This document shows positions 16,362-24,438 of a DNA stretch of 25,088 bases, in pieces (the first letter of the stretch is position 1; each line of letters opens with the position of its first letter). Source of the stretch: CAYSCW01 sp964449165. GTDB lineage: Bacteria > Acidobacteriota > Aminicenantia > Aminicenantales > Aminicenantaceae. A model generated the notes under the pieces. It did no database searches and had not been told where the DNA came from. It saw only the letters and a program-made list of their open reading frames with translations. The stretch lies in NCBI GenBank assembly GCA_964449165.1, contig CAYVAT010000041.1:1-25088 (forward strand), written 5' to 3'. The translations under genes and the position numbers were made by a program.

Positions 16362-16427
16362 TCCATCCTCGTGATAGCACTAGAGCTGTATTCTAAGGAA
16401 TGCTCTGCCCTCGATCACGGGAATGGA
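16362..16427. repeat. Hairpin-forming repeat, copy 1
   Basis: The arm TCCATCCTCGTGAT (16362-16375) pairs with ATCACGGGAATGGA (16414-16427) at 13 of 14 positions, one being G-U. An inner stem AGAGC/GCTCT (16382-16386, 16402-16406) and an apical ATTC-TAAG-GAAT (16390-16401) complete a 66-nt folded element. Its 5' part, 16361-16401, matches 25048-25088 at 37 of 41 bases. It lies between the divergent MFS and DUF362 genes. Non-autonomous hairpin elements such as MITEs or REP sequences look like this; no transposase is in the window. Confidence 0.7.
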
Positions 16428-16453
16428 TGTTTCCAAACCTTATTGCAGTCATT

Positions 16454-16482
16454 TTGAGTTTTTCCAAGGGAGCAATTATAAT
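16454..16482 (+). promoter_or_regulatory. Sigma-70-type promoter of the DUF362 gene
   Basis: TTGAGT (16454-16459), a 17-nt spacer and a perfect TATAAT (16477-16482). The ATG at 16493 follows the -10 box by only 10 nt, so the expected transcription start (about 16489) gives a leader of about 4 nt: the message would be effectively leaderless, consistent with the absence of a close Shine-Dalgarno. Confidence 0.65.
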
Positions 16483-16492
16483 AGAAAAAATC

Positions 16493-17671
16493 ATGGAAAA
16501 ATCGAAAGTTGCCATCGCACGACTCCAGGATTATCAGAGTAAAAATGTCTATCACGCTCTAAAAAAAGCTCTTGATCTTCTTGGCGGCCTTGAAAATATC
16601 CTCAAACCTCAAACCCGAGTCTTCGTTAAAATTAACCTTCTCTCTCCCGAATCACTCCCAGAAAGGGCCATAATCACCCATCCCGATTTCACGCGAGAAG
16701 TCTTAAGATTGTTGAAAGATCTCAACTTGAAAATTACCGTGGGTGATGACATTCAAGCGAGAGGGAAAGATGGTTTTCTACCTTCTGGATATCGCAAGAT
16801 GTGCGACGAAATGGGAGTACGGCTGGTGAATCTAAAGGAGGCGGGCTTCAGAGAAATCGAATGCCAAGGACAGCGGATAAAGAGGACATATGTATCCCCT
16901 CCCCTCCTCGACTCGGATTATATTATCAATCTTCCCAAATTAAAAACCCACTCTCTTACCATATATACTGGGGCTGTGAAAAATATGTTCGGAATCATAC
17001 CATCCGGGCTCCGGCACGCCTATCACAGGCGTTTCCCAAAGAATGAGGTTTTCAGTCAGATGCTCGTGGATATCTTCTCCTGTGCTCCTCCTCATCTGAA
17101 TATCATGGATGCAGTCATCGCCATGGACGGAGCAGGACCATCGGGTGGAAATCCAAGAAAAGCTGGAATCATCCTTGCCAGCGAAGATGCTGTTGCCCTG
17201 GATGCTGTGGCTTCAAAAATTGCCGATTTTAATCCATGGGATATCGTTGCTATCCAGAATGCCCACGAGAGAGGATTGGGCACAGGGAGGCTGGATGAGA
17301 TCGAAGTGGTCGGGGAGAAAATACAGGATGTGGAAGTGAAAGATTTCAAACACTCCGCAATAGCTGTAGGATTCCTGCGGAGAAAAATTCCTTCATCTCT
17401 CTACGCTGTCATCCAGGATCAGTTAGTGTTTATTCCTGAAGTGGAACAAGATAAATGTACAAGATGTTTGGAATGTGTAAAAATCTGCCCCACCGAGGCT
17501 GCCAAGAATGAACGAAATAATGTCTGGATAGATAAAAGTATATGCATTCACTGTATGTGCTGTCATGAGATCTGCCAGTTCCAGGCCATCAGATTGAAAC
17601 AAAAGCTAATAGGAAAAATTATAAGAGGATTGAGATCATTCTTCAGAGCAGTGAATAACTGGAGAAAGTAA
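16493..17671 (+). CDS. DUF362 protein with C-terminal two-cluster ferredoxin domain
   Basis: 392 residues from ATG 16493. The open frame extends to an ATG at 16400 inside the hairpin repeat, but that extension (LCPRSREWMFPNL...) is unlike the family and lies upstream of the promoter, so it is rejected. The DUF362 core (about 1-290) shows the hallmark PKLKTHSLTIYTGAVKNMFG segment, plus VFVKINLLS and DAVIAMDGAGPSGG. The tail holds two 4Fe-4S motifs: C322-x2-C325-x2-C328-x3-C332-P and C351-x2-C354-x2-C357-x3-C361. The architecture suggests an electron-transfer or redox enzyme of anaerobes; no reaction is established for the family. Alone on its strand, promoter directly ahead, convergent with the OMP gene 75 bp downstream. 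Confidence 0.88.
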   Translation: MEKSKVAIARLQDYQSKNVYHALKKALDLLGGLENILKPQTRVFVKINLLSPESLPERAIITHPDFTREVLRLLKDLNLKITVGDDIQARGKDGFLPSGYRKMCDEMGVRLVNLKEAGFREIECQGQRIKRTYVSPPLLDSDYIINLPKLKTHSLTIYTGAVKNMFGIIPSGLRHAYHRRFPKNEVFSQMLVDIFSCAPPHLNIMDAVIAMDGAGPSGGNPRKAGIILASEDAVALDAVASKIADFNPWDIVAIQNAHERGLGTGRLDEIEVVGEKIQDVEVKDFKHSAIAVGFLRRKIPSSLYAVIQDQLVFIPEVEQDKCTRCLECVKICPTEAAKNERNNVWIDKSICIHCMCCHEICQFQAIRLKQKLIGKIIRGLRSFFRAVNNWRK

Positions 17672-17746
17672 TGGGAGAATCCTTTGTCATTACTGCTTTT
17701 TGTAGCTTTCAGGCCTGGCTGCGATAATCCTAAATTTCTTTCTGTC

Positions 17747-18367
17747 TCAAAAGAAATATCTGATTCCCAGCCGGATGAGAGAAGTGCTTGTGTCTAATGA
17801 AAACTCCTCTTTGGTTATTCCGAAATTCAAATCAGATGTCGTTGTCGTCCCTTCGGCTTTACGGTAAAGGTAAAGAGCTTCACCGAAGAGTGATAATCTA
17901 TCTAAAATCTTAACCTGAGCTCCTAATCCAGCTTGAAAGCCCAGACCGTTCTCGACTTTCTGTGTGATAGTAATTTCTGGAATTGTGACAATATCCTTAA
18001 GCTTGAAATCATAAAAGATATATCCTATCCCGGCGAATATATAGGGAATAAAATCTCTTTTCTCGAAGAAATAATACTGCAAAGAAAAGAGAAAGGGAGT
18101 CACTGACAACTTGCCATCCAGAAGCTTTCCTGGTTTCTCCTCAACTTCGCTCTTCCAGAATCCAAAATCAAAAGAGGCAACAACTTTTTTGTTGAGAATG
18201 TAAGCGAAGCCGAAACCGGATTCCCATCCGGATCCCATATTTCCTTCTTGTGGAAAGGAAAAACCGCCATTGGCATGGACACTGAATCTTTGCGCCCAAG
18301 CCAGGTTCACCGCTCCTGCTAAGAACAAAGAAATAATGAGAATAAAGGCTGCTTTCCTTGATTTCAT
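17747..18367 (-). CDS. Small outer-membrane beta-barrel protein
   Basis: 206 residues from the ATG at 18367, chosen because GGGAG lies 9 nt upstream and it yields a clean signal peptide (KAAFILIISLFLAGAVNLAWA, then QRFSVHANGG). The frame extends to 18406, but that start lies within the promoter. The mature part is alternating polar/aromatic strands (FGFAYILNKK, FIPYIFAGIGYIFYDF, LSLFGEALYLYRK) ending in IRLGIRYFF, a C-terminal Phe typical of outer-membrane barrels of the OmpA/OmpW-like 8-strand class (OMP_b-brl). It is a structural or porin-like protein of unknown ligand. The minus-strand promoter at 18387-18416 serves it. Confidence 0.82.
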   Translation of the reverse strand: MKSRKAAFILIISLFLAGAVNLAWAQRFSVHANGGFSFPQEGNMGSGWESGFGFAYILNKKVVASFDFGFWKSEVEEKPGKLLDGKLSVTPFLFSLQYYFFEKRDFIPYIFAGIGYIFYDFKLKDIVTIPEITITQKVENGLGFQAGLGAQVKILDRLSLFGEALYLYRKAEGTTTTSDLNFGITKEEFSLDTSTSLIRLGIRYFF

Positions 18368-18386
18368 TTTTTCCATCTCCCATGAA

Positions 18387-18416
18387 TATATACGAAGAAT
18401 GGGCATGAAAAGTCAA
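18387..18416 (-). promoter_or_regulatory. Sigma-70-type promoter of the outer-membrane barrel gene
   Basis: On the minus strand TTGACT (18411-18416), an 18-nt spacer and TATATA (18387-18392). The chosen ATG lies 19 nt past the -10 box, giving a leader of roughly 12 nt that still contains GGGAG. Confidence 0.65.
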
Positions 18417-18493
18417 ACCTTTTCCAGAATGAGGAAATTCTGATGCATTTCCTCTTCATGTGTGCTACATTTATGCAGAAAAAAGGAGTCATC

Positions 18494-19624
18494 ATGGATT
18501 TCCAACATTATTTTAAATCCCGTCGGGGTGAGATGATCCACTTATTAAAAGACCTTGTCCACCTCGAATCACCTACCTCAGATAAAAAGGCGGTAAATGA
18601 GTGTTCTTCTTTTGCTTTAAAGGAATTTAAAAAAACAGGAGCAAAAGTCAATCGTTTTCCTCAGGATGAGATTGGCCACTTGTACCTTATAGAATATCCA
18701 GGGAAAAAAACAGAGCAGCCTGAGGAACAGATTCTTCTTCTCACTCACATCGATACAGTTTGGTCTGTGGGAAAGATAAAACAAATGCCTTTCTATGTTT
18801 CCGGAGATAAAATTTTTGGACCCGGCGTGCTCGATATGAAGGCTGGATTGGCCATGGCTATTTTTTCTCTAAGGACTATGCATGATCTTAATATTAGGCC
18901 CCATAAAAAAATAGTTGTTTTTATCAATTCTGCTGAAGAGACACAGAGCGAAGCCTCTGAAAAGCTGATAAAAAAACAGGCAAGAAGATCGACTTATGTT
19001 CTCTGTTTAGAACCATCTCTTCCAGGAGGAATCTTGAAGATGGAAAGGAAGGGCCGCCTTGTTGTAAAGCTGGAATGCAAGGGAAAGGCTGCCCATGCTG
19101 GAACCCCAGAACAAGGGATAAATGCTATTGACGAGCTGCTGACACATCTTCGCCAACTCAGTAGACTGAAAACAAAACAGATAACCATGAACATCGGTCT
19201 GATCGGGGGAGGAGAAAAAGCCAACATAGTAGCTGATCAAGCCTGGACAGTACTGGATTTTCGATTCTGGAAGAACTCCCAAAAGGAAAAGATCCTGAGC
19301 GCTCTCAAACAACTGCAACCCGCTCAATCTGGAGCCCGTGTTCGTTATTCTGTGGAGAGCCTAACCCCTCCCATGGAAAAAACAAAGGCCTCGACGAATC
19401 TTCTTTACAAAGCGAGGAAAATCGCTTCCACTCTGAACATGGAACTGGAAGCGGGAAAAACAGGAGGAGGATCAGATGGATCCATTGCATCAAGCCTAGG
19501 GATTCCTACCCTTGATGGGCTGGGGCCTGAAGGGGAAGGCATCCACTCTGAGAACGAGCACCTCCTCCTCTCTTCCTACATCCAAAGAACCGCTCTTCTT
19601 ACAGAAATGCTTTGCCAGCTCTAA
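18494..19624 (+). CDS. M20 family zinc peptidase (CPG2/ArgE/DapE-like)
   Basis: 376 residues; ATG at 18494 has AAGGAG 5 nt upstream, so the in-frame ATG at 18443 (which would encode MHFLFMCATF) is not used. All metal ligands of the di-zinc M20 site can be placed: H85 in THIDTVW, D114 in GVLDMKAG, E149 in AEET (E148 the general base), E173 in CLEPS and H351 in GIHSENEH. The insert between about 190 and 300 is the dimerisation domain with GKAAHAGTPEQG. The family splits amide bonds of peptides or N-acyl amino acids; glutamate carboxypeptidase is the closest general type. No signal peptide, so cytoplasmic. It fits the peptide-degrading theme of the window. Confidence 0.9.
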   Translation: MDFQHYFKSRRGEMIHLLKDLVHLESPTSDKKAVNECSSFALKEFKKTGAKVNRFPQDEIGHLYLIEYPGKKTEQPEEQILLLTHIDTVWSVGKIKQMPFYVSGDKIFGPGVLDMKAGLAMAIFSLRTMHDLNIRPHKKIVVFINSAEETQSEASEKLIKKQARRSTYVLCLEPSLPGGILKMERKGRLVVKLECKGKAAHAGTPEQGINAIDELLTHLRQLSRLKTKQITMNIGLIGGGEKANIVADQAWTVLDFRFWKNSQKEKILSALKQLQPAQSGARVRYSVESLTPPMEKTKASTNLLYKARKIASTLNMELEAGKTGGGSDGSIASSLGIPTLDGLGPEGEGIHSENEHLLLSSYIQRTALLTEMLCQL

Positions 19625-19766
19625 TTGACTGAGCCCTTGAATTCTGTTAGTTTAAGAAGTCTAAAAGACAACTTAAAAGCAGTAAACTGGAATAAAACGA
19701 GAAAATAACAAATAGAGGAAAAATTCCTTTATTATCATTTAATACTACAACTTAAGGAGGCTTCAT

Positions 19767-20912
19767 ATGATAAAGAAATACTATCTGCTTTCGCCGGGTC
19801 CCACCCCTGTTCCTGAAACTGCGCTCTCCGCTGCCGCAGAACCAATTATCCATCATCGAACACCTGAATTTTCCGATATCTTCATGGAAGTGTCAGAGGG
19901 ACTCAAGTACGTTTTCCAGACCGAGCAGGATGTGTTTGTCCTGACCTCATCTGGAACAGGAGCGATGCAAACAGCTGTAGTTAATACTCTCTGTTCGGGA
20001 GATAAGGCCATCACTGTCAACGGAGGAAAATTCGGGCAGAGATGGGGAAAGATCTGTCGTGCCTACGGAGTGGACGTCAGGGAGATAGTTCTGGAGTGGG
20101 GTGAGCCCTTTTCCAAAGAACAGCTTGCAGAAGAGCTGAAGGCCAACCCTGAAACAAAAGCGGTATTCGTTACCCTCTCTGAAACATCTTCAGGAACGAT
20201 CTATGATATTCAGGGATATGGAGAGCTCATGGCCAACTCAAAAGCCATTCTAGTAGTCGATGGCATATCAGGATTAGGCGCTACTCCTTGTCCCATGGAC
20301 GAATGGAAGGTAGATATCCTGGTGGCAGGTTCCCAAAAATCATTCATGATCCCTCCAGGACTGGCATACATCGCTTTCAGCCCTAAAGCCTGGGAGCTTG
20401 TGGAAAAATCGACTTTGCCGAAATTCTACTTTGATGCCAAAGAATACAAAAAAAGCTTAGCAAAGAGGACCACTCCCTGGACGCCGGCTGTTTCCCTCAT
20501 CATCCAGCAGAAGAAATCTCTCGACATCATTATCTCTCTAGGTCTCGAAAAACTCTTCGAACATCATCGTATCCTGGGTGATGCAACCCGTAACGGCGTG
20601 AAAGCGCTTGGCTTGGAGCTGCTTTCCAAGAATCCTGGCAACATTTTAACCGCAGTAAAGGTCCCTGCTGGAATCGATGGCGCACAACTTGTGAAAACCA
20701 TGCAGGGTAAATATAGAGCTTACATCGCAGGAGGACAAGATCCTTACAAGGGAAAAATTTTCAGGATCGCCCACTTAGGATACATGGGAGGCTTCGACAT
20801 TATCACCGCCCTGACCGCCCTAGAAATGACTTTGGATGAGTTAGGATTTGAGTTTGAAAAAGGAAGCTCCATCAAAGCCGCAGAAACCATCTTAAAGGAG
20901 AATTGGAAATGA
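19767..20912 (+). CDS. Class V aminotransferase, serC-like (phosphoserine / serine-pyruvate type)
   Basis: 381 residues; AAGGAGG 6 nt before the ATG. PLP-dependent fold-type I enzyme: LLSPGPTPVP at the N-terminus, the SSGTGAMQ cofactor loop, VVDGISGLG with the PLP-pyridine Asp, and K191 in AGSQKSF as Schiff-base lysine. The family includes serine-pyruvate, alanine-glyoxylate and archaeal/anaerobe-type phosphoserine aminotransferases, which sequence alone does not separate. Direct 4-nt overlap with the serA gene that follows suggests it makes phosphoserine from 3-phosphohydroxypyruvate and glutamate. First gene of a four-gene operon; the 142-bp gap before it has no clear promoter. Confidence 0.9.
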   Translation: MIKKYYLLSPGPTPVPETALSAAAEPIIHHRTPEFSDIFMEVSEGLKYVFQTEQDVFVLTSSGTGAMQTAVVNTLCSGDKAITVNGGKFGQRWGKICRAYGVDVREIVLEWGEPFSKEQLAEELKANPETKAVFVTLSETSSGTIYDIQGYGELMANSKAILVVDGISGLGATPCPMDEWKVDILVAGSQKSFMIPPGLAYIAFSPKAWELVEKSTLPKFYFDAKEYKKSLAKRTTPWTPAVSLIIQQKKSLDIIISLGLEKLFEHHRILGDATRNGVKALGLELLSKNPGNILTAVKVPAGIDGAQLVKTMQGKYRAYIAGGQDPYKGKIFRIAHLGYMGGFDIITALTALEMTLDELGFEFEKGSSIKAAETILKENWK

Positions 20913-21814
20913 AGAAAATACTGGTATGTGATCCTTTAAATCCTGAGGCTTTGGAAAAGCTCAAGGCCAATCCTCTTTTCGAAGTAACCCTTAAAACAGG
21001 GATGGATGAGGCCGAGCTGATCAAAACCATCCCTGGATTCAATGCCGCTGTGGTCAGAAGCGCCACCAAGTTGACCAAGCAGGTCATCGATGCCGCATCC
21101 GACCTGGAGCTTATAGTCAGAGCAGGAATCGGACTGGATAACATCGATACCGAAGCAGCAAGAGAGAAGGGGATCGATGTGGCCAATACTCCTGCAGCAA
21201 CTACCATTTCAGTGGCAGAGCATACTTTCGGGCTGATGTTAGCCGCGGTCAGAAACCACGGACCAGCAAACTTGTCCTTAAAAGCCCATAAATGGGAAAA
21301 GAAGCTTTTTTCGGGGACAGAACTCTACGGAAAAACCTTAGGCATTATCGGTATGGGGAGGATTGGCCTGGAGGTTGCCCGCCGTGCACTGATCTTCGGG
21401 ATGAAGGTGGTTGGTTATGACATCATCCCAATAAGAACGGATATCGAAGTTAACCAAGTTCCTCTCGACGAACTCCTGACCCAAGCAGATATCATCTCCC
21501 TTCACCTGCCCTTCACTGAAAAGACAAAACATATGATCAGCGACCGGGAATTCCAAAATATGAAGGATGGTGTAATCTTCGTCAACGCCTCACGCGGTGG
21601 AATCGTCGATGAAGCAGCCCTGCTTAGAGCGCTCGAGTCTGGGAAGATAAGAGCGGCCGCCATAGACGTCTTCGAAAAAGAACCCCCGGATGACTTTTCC
21701 CTGATTGATCATCCAAAAGTCATAGCCACTCCCCATATTGGCGCTGCAGCAAAGGAAGGCCAGAAAAGGGCTGGCATGGAAGTTGCAGAAATATTGGAAG
21801 AGAGGCTTTCTTAA
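20909..21814 (+). CDS. serA: D-3-phosphoglycerate dehydrogenase, short form without ACT domain
   Basis: 301 residues from the ATG at 20909, whose ATGA overlaps the TGA of the aminotransferase gene; AAAGGAGA lies 7 nt upstream. Domains of the D-2-hydroxyacid dehydrogenase family: substrate domain, then the NAD-binding Rossmann motif GIIGMGRIGLEV, and catalytic Arg229 (NASRGG), Glu258 (FEKEPP) and His276 (TPHIGAA). Reaction: 3-phosphoglycerate plus NAD to 3-phosphohydroxypyruvate, first step of serine synthesis. The C-terminal regulatory ACT domain of the long enzyme is absent, so serine feedback by that route is not expected. Function assigned with help of the serC-like neighbour. Confidence 0.92.
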   Translation: MKKILVCDPLNPEALEKLKANPLFEVTLKTGMDEAELIKTIPGFNAAVVRSATKLTKQVIDAASDLELIVRAGIGLDNIDTEAAREKGIDVANTPAATTISVAEHTFGLMLAAVRNHGPANLSLKAHKWEKKLFSGTELYGKTLGIIGMGRIGLEVARRALIFGMKVVGYDIIPIRTDIEVNQVPLDELLTQADIISLHLPFTEKTKHMISDREFQNMKDGVIFVNASRGGIVDEAALLRALESGKIRAAAIDVFEKEPPDDFSLIDHPKVIATPHIGAAAKEGQKRAGMEVAEILEERLS

Positions 21815-21841
21815 AGAACACAAAAAATACTTGGAGGAAAT

Positions 21842-23164
21842 ATGGCAGAAATCCAGCCTTTTCGAGGGATAAGATACAACAGCAACAAAATTAAACTGGA
21901 GGAGGTTATAACCGAACCCTATGACAGGATTCCGTCTTCACTTCAGGAAGAGTATTATCGAAGAAATCCTTATAACGTGGTTCGTATCATCTTGGGAAAG
22001 GATGACGATCCGGAGCATCCAGAAAAAGACAGATACCAGAGAGCCAAGATTTATCTAGACCAATGGCAAGAAAAAGGCATTCTTGTCCGGGAGAACAAAG
22101 AGGCACTTTACATCTACGAGCAGGAATTCGAGGTCTTGGGCGAGAAGAAAAAAAGACGAGGTCTGATATCAAGAGTCAGGCTGGAGGAATTCTCATCCAA
22201 GAAGGTTCTCCCTCATGAACGAACCTTTCCAAAGCACAAGGCCGACAGACTCAATCTTTTAAGAGCAACCAATACCAATACTGGCCAGATTTTTCTGCTT
22301 TATAAGGACGACGATAGAAGAGTATCTCAAGCGCTGGAAAAAGCTCTGAGCTCTGCAGAACTTGGAGCTGACGTTCAGGATGAAGACAGCTTCAGACACC
22401 GCCTGTGGATCATAAAGGACAAAGAGGCCATTCAAAACATCCAGGAGGCAATGGCTGATAAGGTTTTGATCATCGCTGACGGGCATCATCGCTACGAGAC
22501 ATCCCTCAATTATCTAAAAGAGAAGCTTGACCAACTGAAAGAGGTCAAAGGAAATGAGCCTTTCCATTACATCATGATGACACTATTCAGGATGGATGAT
22601 GCAGGACTTGTCATACTTCCTACATACAGGTTGGTGAGAGGGCTGGATAAGCTCAGCGGAGAAAGCTTCAGGGAGATTTTTTCTCGTTATTTTGACATCC
22701 AGGAGATGGACGCACAGGCTCCTTCGGAAAAAGGTGTTCCTGAAGATATCCTGAACCAAGTCAACAGCGAACCTCATACTTTTGCCGCCTATGTAGCTCC
22801 TCTCAAGAAATTCTTCGTCCTCCGCCTTAAATCCGAGGATATCCTGGACAAAGAAATTAACCAGGACAAATCTAAGCAATGGAAACGGCTGAATGTGGCT
22901 ATCCTCCATTCTCTGATTATCGATAAGCTCGAGCCACTCTCATCTTCATTTTCGCTGGAAGAGAATGTGAGTTATATACGAAACTTGGAGGAAGGACTCG
23001 GAAAGGTCCTAGACGGAGAATTTCAGATGATTTTTCTTCTCAGGCCGTCTTCTCTCAGTCAAATCAGGGAGGTTGTGGAAAACGGCGAACTTATGCCCCA
23101 AAAGTCGACCGACTTTTTTCCTAAGCTCAAGAGCGGGTTGGTCATGAATCCCCTCGATGAATAA
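21842..23164 (+). CDS. DUF1015 family protein, probable phosphoserine/serine enzyme
   Basis: 440 residues; GGAGG precedes the ATG, 27 nt after serA. DUF1015 throughout: N-terminal block with TEPYDRIPSS and NPYNVVRIILGKD, a middle LLYKDDDRRV region, and the signature IADGHHRYETSLNY (D213, G214, H215, H216, R217, Y218, E219). No signal or membrane segment, so cytoplasmic. The D-G-H-H-R box recalls the phosphate-binding box of ParB/sulfiredoxin-fold proteins, the fold of the free serine kinases SerK and SbnI. Position between serA and cysteine desulfurase makes a role in serine or phosphoserine conversion likely, but this is inference: the family has no proven activity that I can name. No phosphoserine phosphatase gene is in the window. 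Confidence 0.85.
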   Translation: MAEIQPFRGIRYNSNKIKLEEVITEPYDRIPSSLQEEYYRRNPYNVVRIILGKDDDPEHPEKDRYQRAKIYLDQWQEKGILVRENKEALYIYEQEFEVLGEKKKRRGLISRVRLEEFSSKKVLPHERTFPKHKADRLNLLRATNTNTGQIFLLYKDDDRRVSQALEKALSSAELGADVQDEDSFRHRLWIIKDKEAIQNIQEAMADKVLIIADGHHRYETSLNYLKEKLDQLKEVKGNEPFHYIMMTLFRMDDAGLVILPTYRLVRGLDKLSGESFREIFSRYFDIQEMDAQAPSEKGVPEDILNQVNSEPHTFAAYVAPLKKFFVLRLKSEDILDKEINQDKSKQWKRLNVAILHSLIIDKLEPLSSSFSLEENVSYIRNLEEGLGKVLDGEFQMIFLLRPSSLSQIREVVENGELMPQKSTDFFPKLKSGLVMNPLDE

Positions 23165-23187
23165 GTCCTAGGAAGGATGATTCATAC

Positions 23188-24348
23188 ATGGTTTATTTAG
23201 ATAACAACGCAACAACACCTTTAGATCCAGCTGTAGCAGAGAAAATGTCCCGATTTCTGAAGGAGTATTTTGGAAATCCCTCTTCTCTTTATCCTATCGG
23301 AAGAGAAGCCAAAGAAATGGTCAATGAATCCAGGGAGACCGTTGCCAAAGCTTTAGGAGCGATGCGCACTGAAATCATCTTCACTGGTTCAGGGACAGAA
23401 GCAGACAACTTCGCTCTTCGCGGAGTGCTCGAAGCATTTCCAGAAAAAAAAGAGCTCATCACTTCAGCCATCGAACATCCTGCTATCCTGAACACCGCTC
23501 ACTATCTGGAAAAAACAGGGGTGAAAGCAGTATACGTTCCAGTGGACAAAACCGGCATGATAGACCTTGATTTTCTCAAAGATGCCATCACTCCCCAGAC
23601 AGCCCTTATCTCTATCATGCATGCCAACAACGAGCTGGGCACAATCCAGCCTGTTGAAGAGGTGAACAAAATTGCCAAAGAGAGAGGTATCCTCGTTCAT
23701 ACAGATGCTGTTCAGAGTTTCGGCAAGATCGATGTCAACGTTAAAAAACTTGGTGTTGACCTCCTTTCCATTTCAGCACACAAAATCTACGGCCCTAAGG
23801 GAGTAGGAGCCCTTTATATCCGAAAGGGAACAAAAATACATGCTCTTATCCACGGCGGGCACCAGGAAAGAGAGATGAGGGCAGGAACGGAAAACACCAT
23901 CGGGATTATCGGCTTCGGAGAGGCAGTCAGGGTAATGAAGGAAAAGGGACCTGAAGACAAAAAACGGATTGAGAAGTTGGCCCAGCGTCTTAAAAAAGGA
24001 ATCGAAGAGACCATCCCTAAGGCGAAATTCAACGGTCATCAGGAGAAAAGAATCAAAGGAACTCTCAATTTCTCTTTTCTCGATTTGGAAGCAGAAGCCA
24101 TACTTCTTGCTCTTGCCACAAAAGATATATATGTTTCCACAGGTTCAGCCTGCAGTGAAGGAGCCGAAGAGGTTTCACATGTGTTGAACGCTATCGGGCT
24201 AAGGCCTGAAATCGCCCGATCTACGATAAGAATGTCTTTAGGAAGGTTCAATACCGAAGAGGATATCGATACAGTCCTTCGAGAGCTTCCTCCTATCGTG
24301 GAAAACCTAAGAAAAATCTCCGCTCTCGATATTGAGGAAGAAGATTAA
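23188..24348 (+). CDS. Cysteine desulfurase (NifS/IscS type)
   Basis: 386 residues, 23 nt after DUF1015. Starts with the family hallmark YLDNNATTPLDP, has AVQSFGKIDVN, and the PLP lysine K199 in SAHKIYGPKG followed by GVGALYIRKG. GHQEREMRAGTENT and the active-site cysteine C322 in STGSACSEG complete the signature. The loop after C322 is the long class I form. Reaction: L-cysteine to L-alanine with a persulfide on C322, supplying sulfur to Fe-S clusters or tRNA thiolation. No iscU or other scaffold gene follows, so it may serve a partner elsewhere. AGGAAGG is the only ribosome binding site, at a long spacing, so it may rely on coupling to the upstream gene. Confidence 0.93.
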   Translation: MVYLDNNATTPLDPAVAEKMSRFLKEYFGNPSSLYPIGREAKEMVNESRETVAKALGAMRTEIIFTGSGTEADNFALRGVLEAFPEKKELITSAIEHPAILNTAHYLEKTGVKAVYVPVDKTGMIDLDFLKDAITPQTALISIMHANNELGTIQPVEEVNKIAKERGILVHTDAVQSFGKIDVNVKKLGVDLLSISAHKIYGPKGVGALYIRKGTKIHALIHGGHQEREMRAGTENTIGIIGFGEAVRVMKEKGPEDKKRIEKLAQRLKKGIEETIPKAKFNGHQEKRIKGTLNFSFLDLEAEAILLALATKDIYVSTGSACSEGAEEVSHVLNAIGLRPEIARSTIRMSLGRFNTEEDIDTVLRELPPIVENLRKISALDIEEED

Positions 24349-24438
24349 TTTACAGAATCCGGTGCTTTCATCGGAACTCACTATCCGACATCCATATTAA
24401 AACATGATCGACAAACTAAACTCAATCCGCTTGTATGA

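Noticed and set aside
16400..16492. N-terminal extension of the DUF362 frame to an ATG inside the hairpin repeat
   Set aside because: It lies upstream of a good promoter, has no ribosome binding site and is not like the family's N-terminus; ATG 16493 fits all three.
24359..24374. Hairpin CCGGTG-CTTT-CATCGG after the desulfurase gene as a terminator
   Set aside because: Six pairs including one G-U and no T-run follows; not supportable as a terminator.
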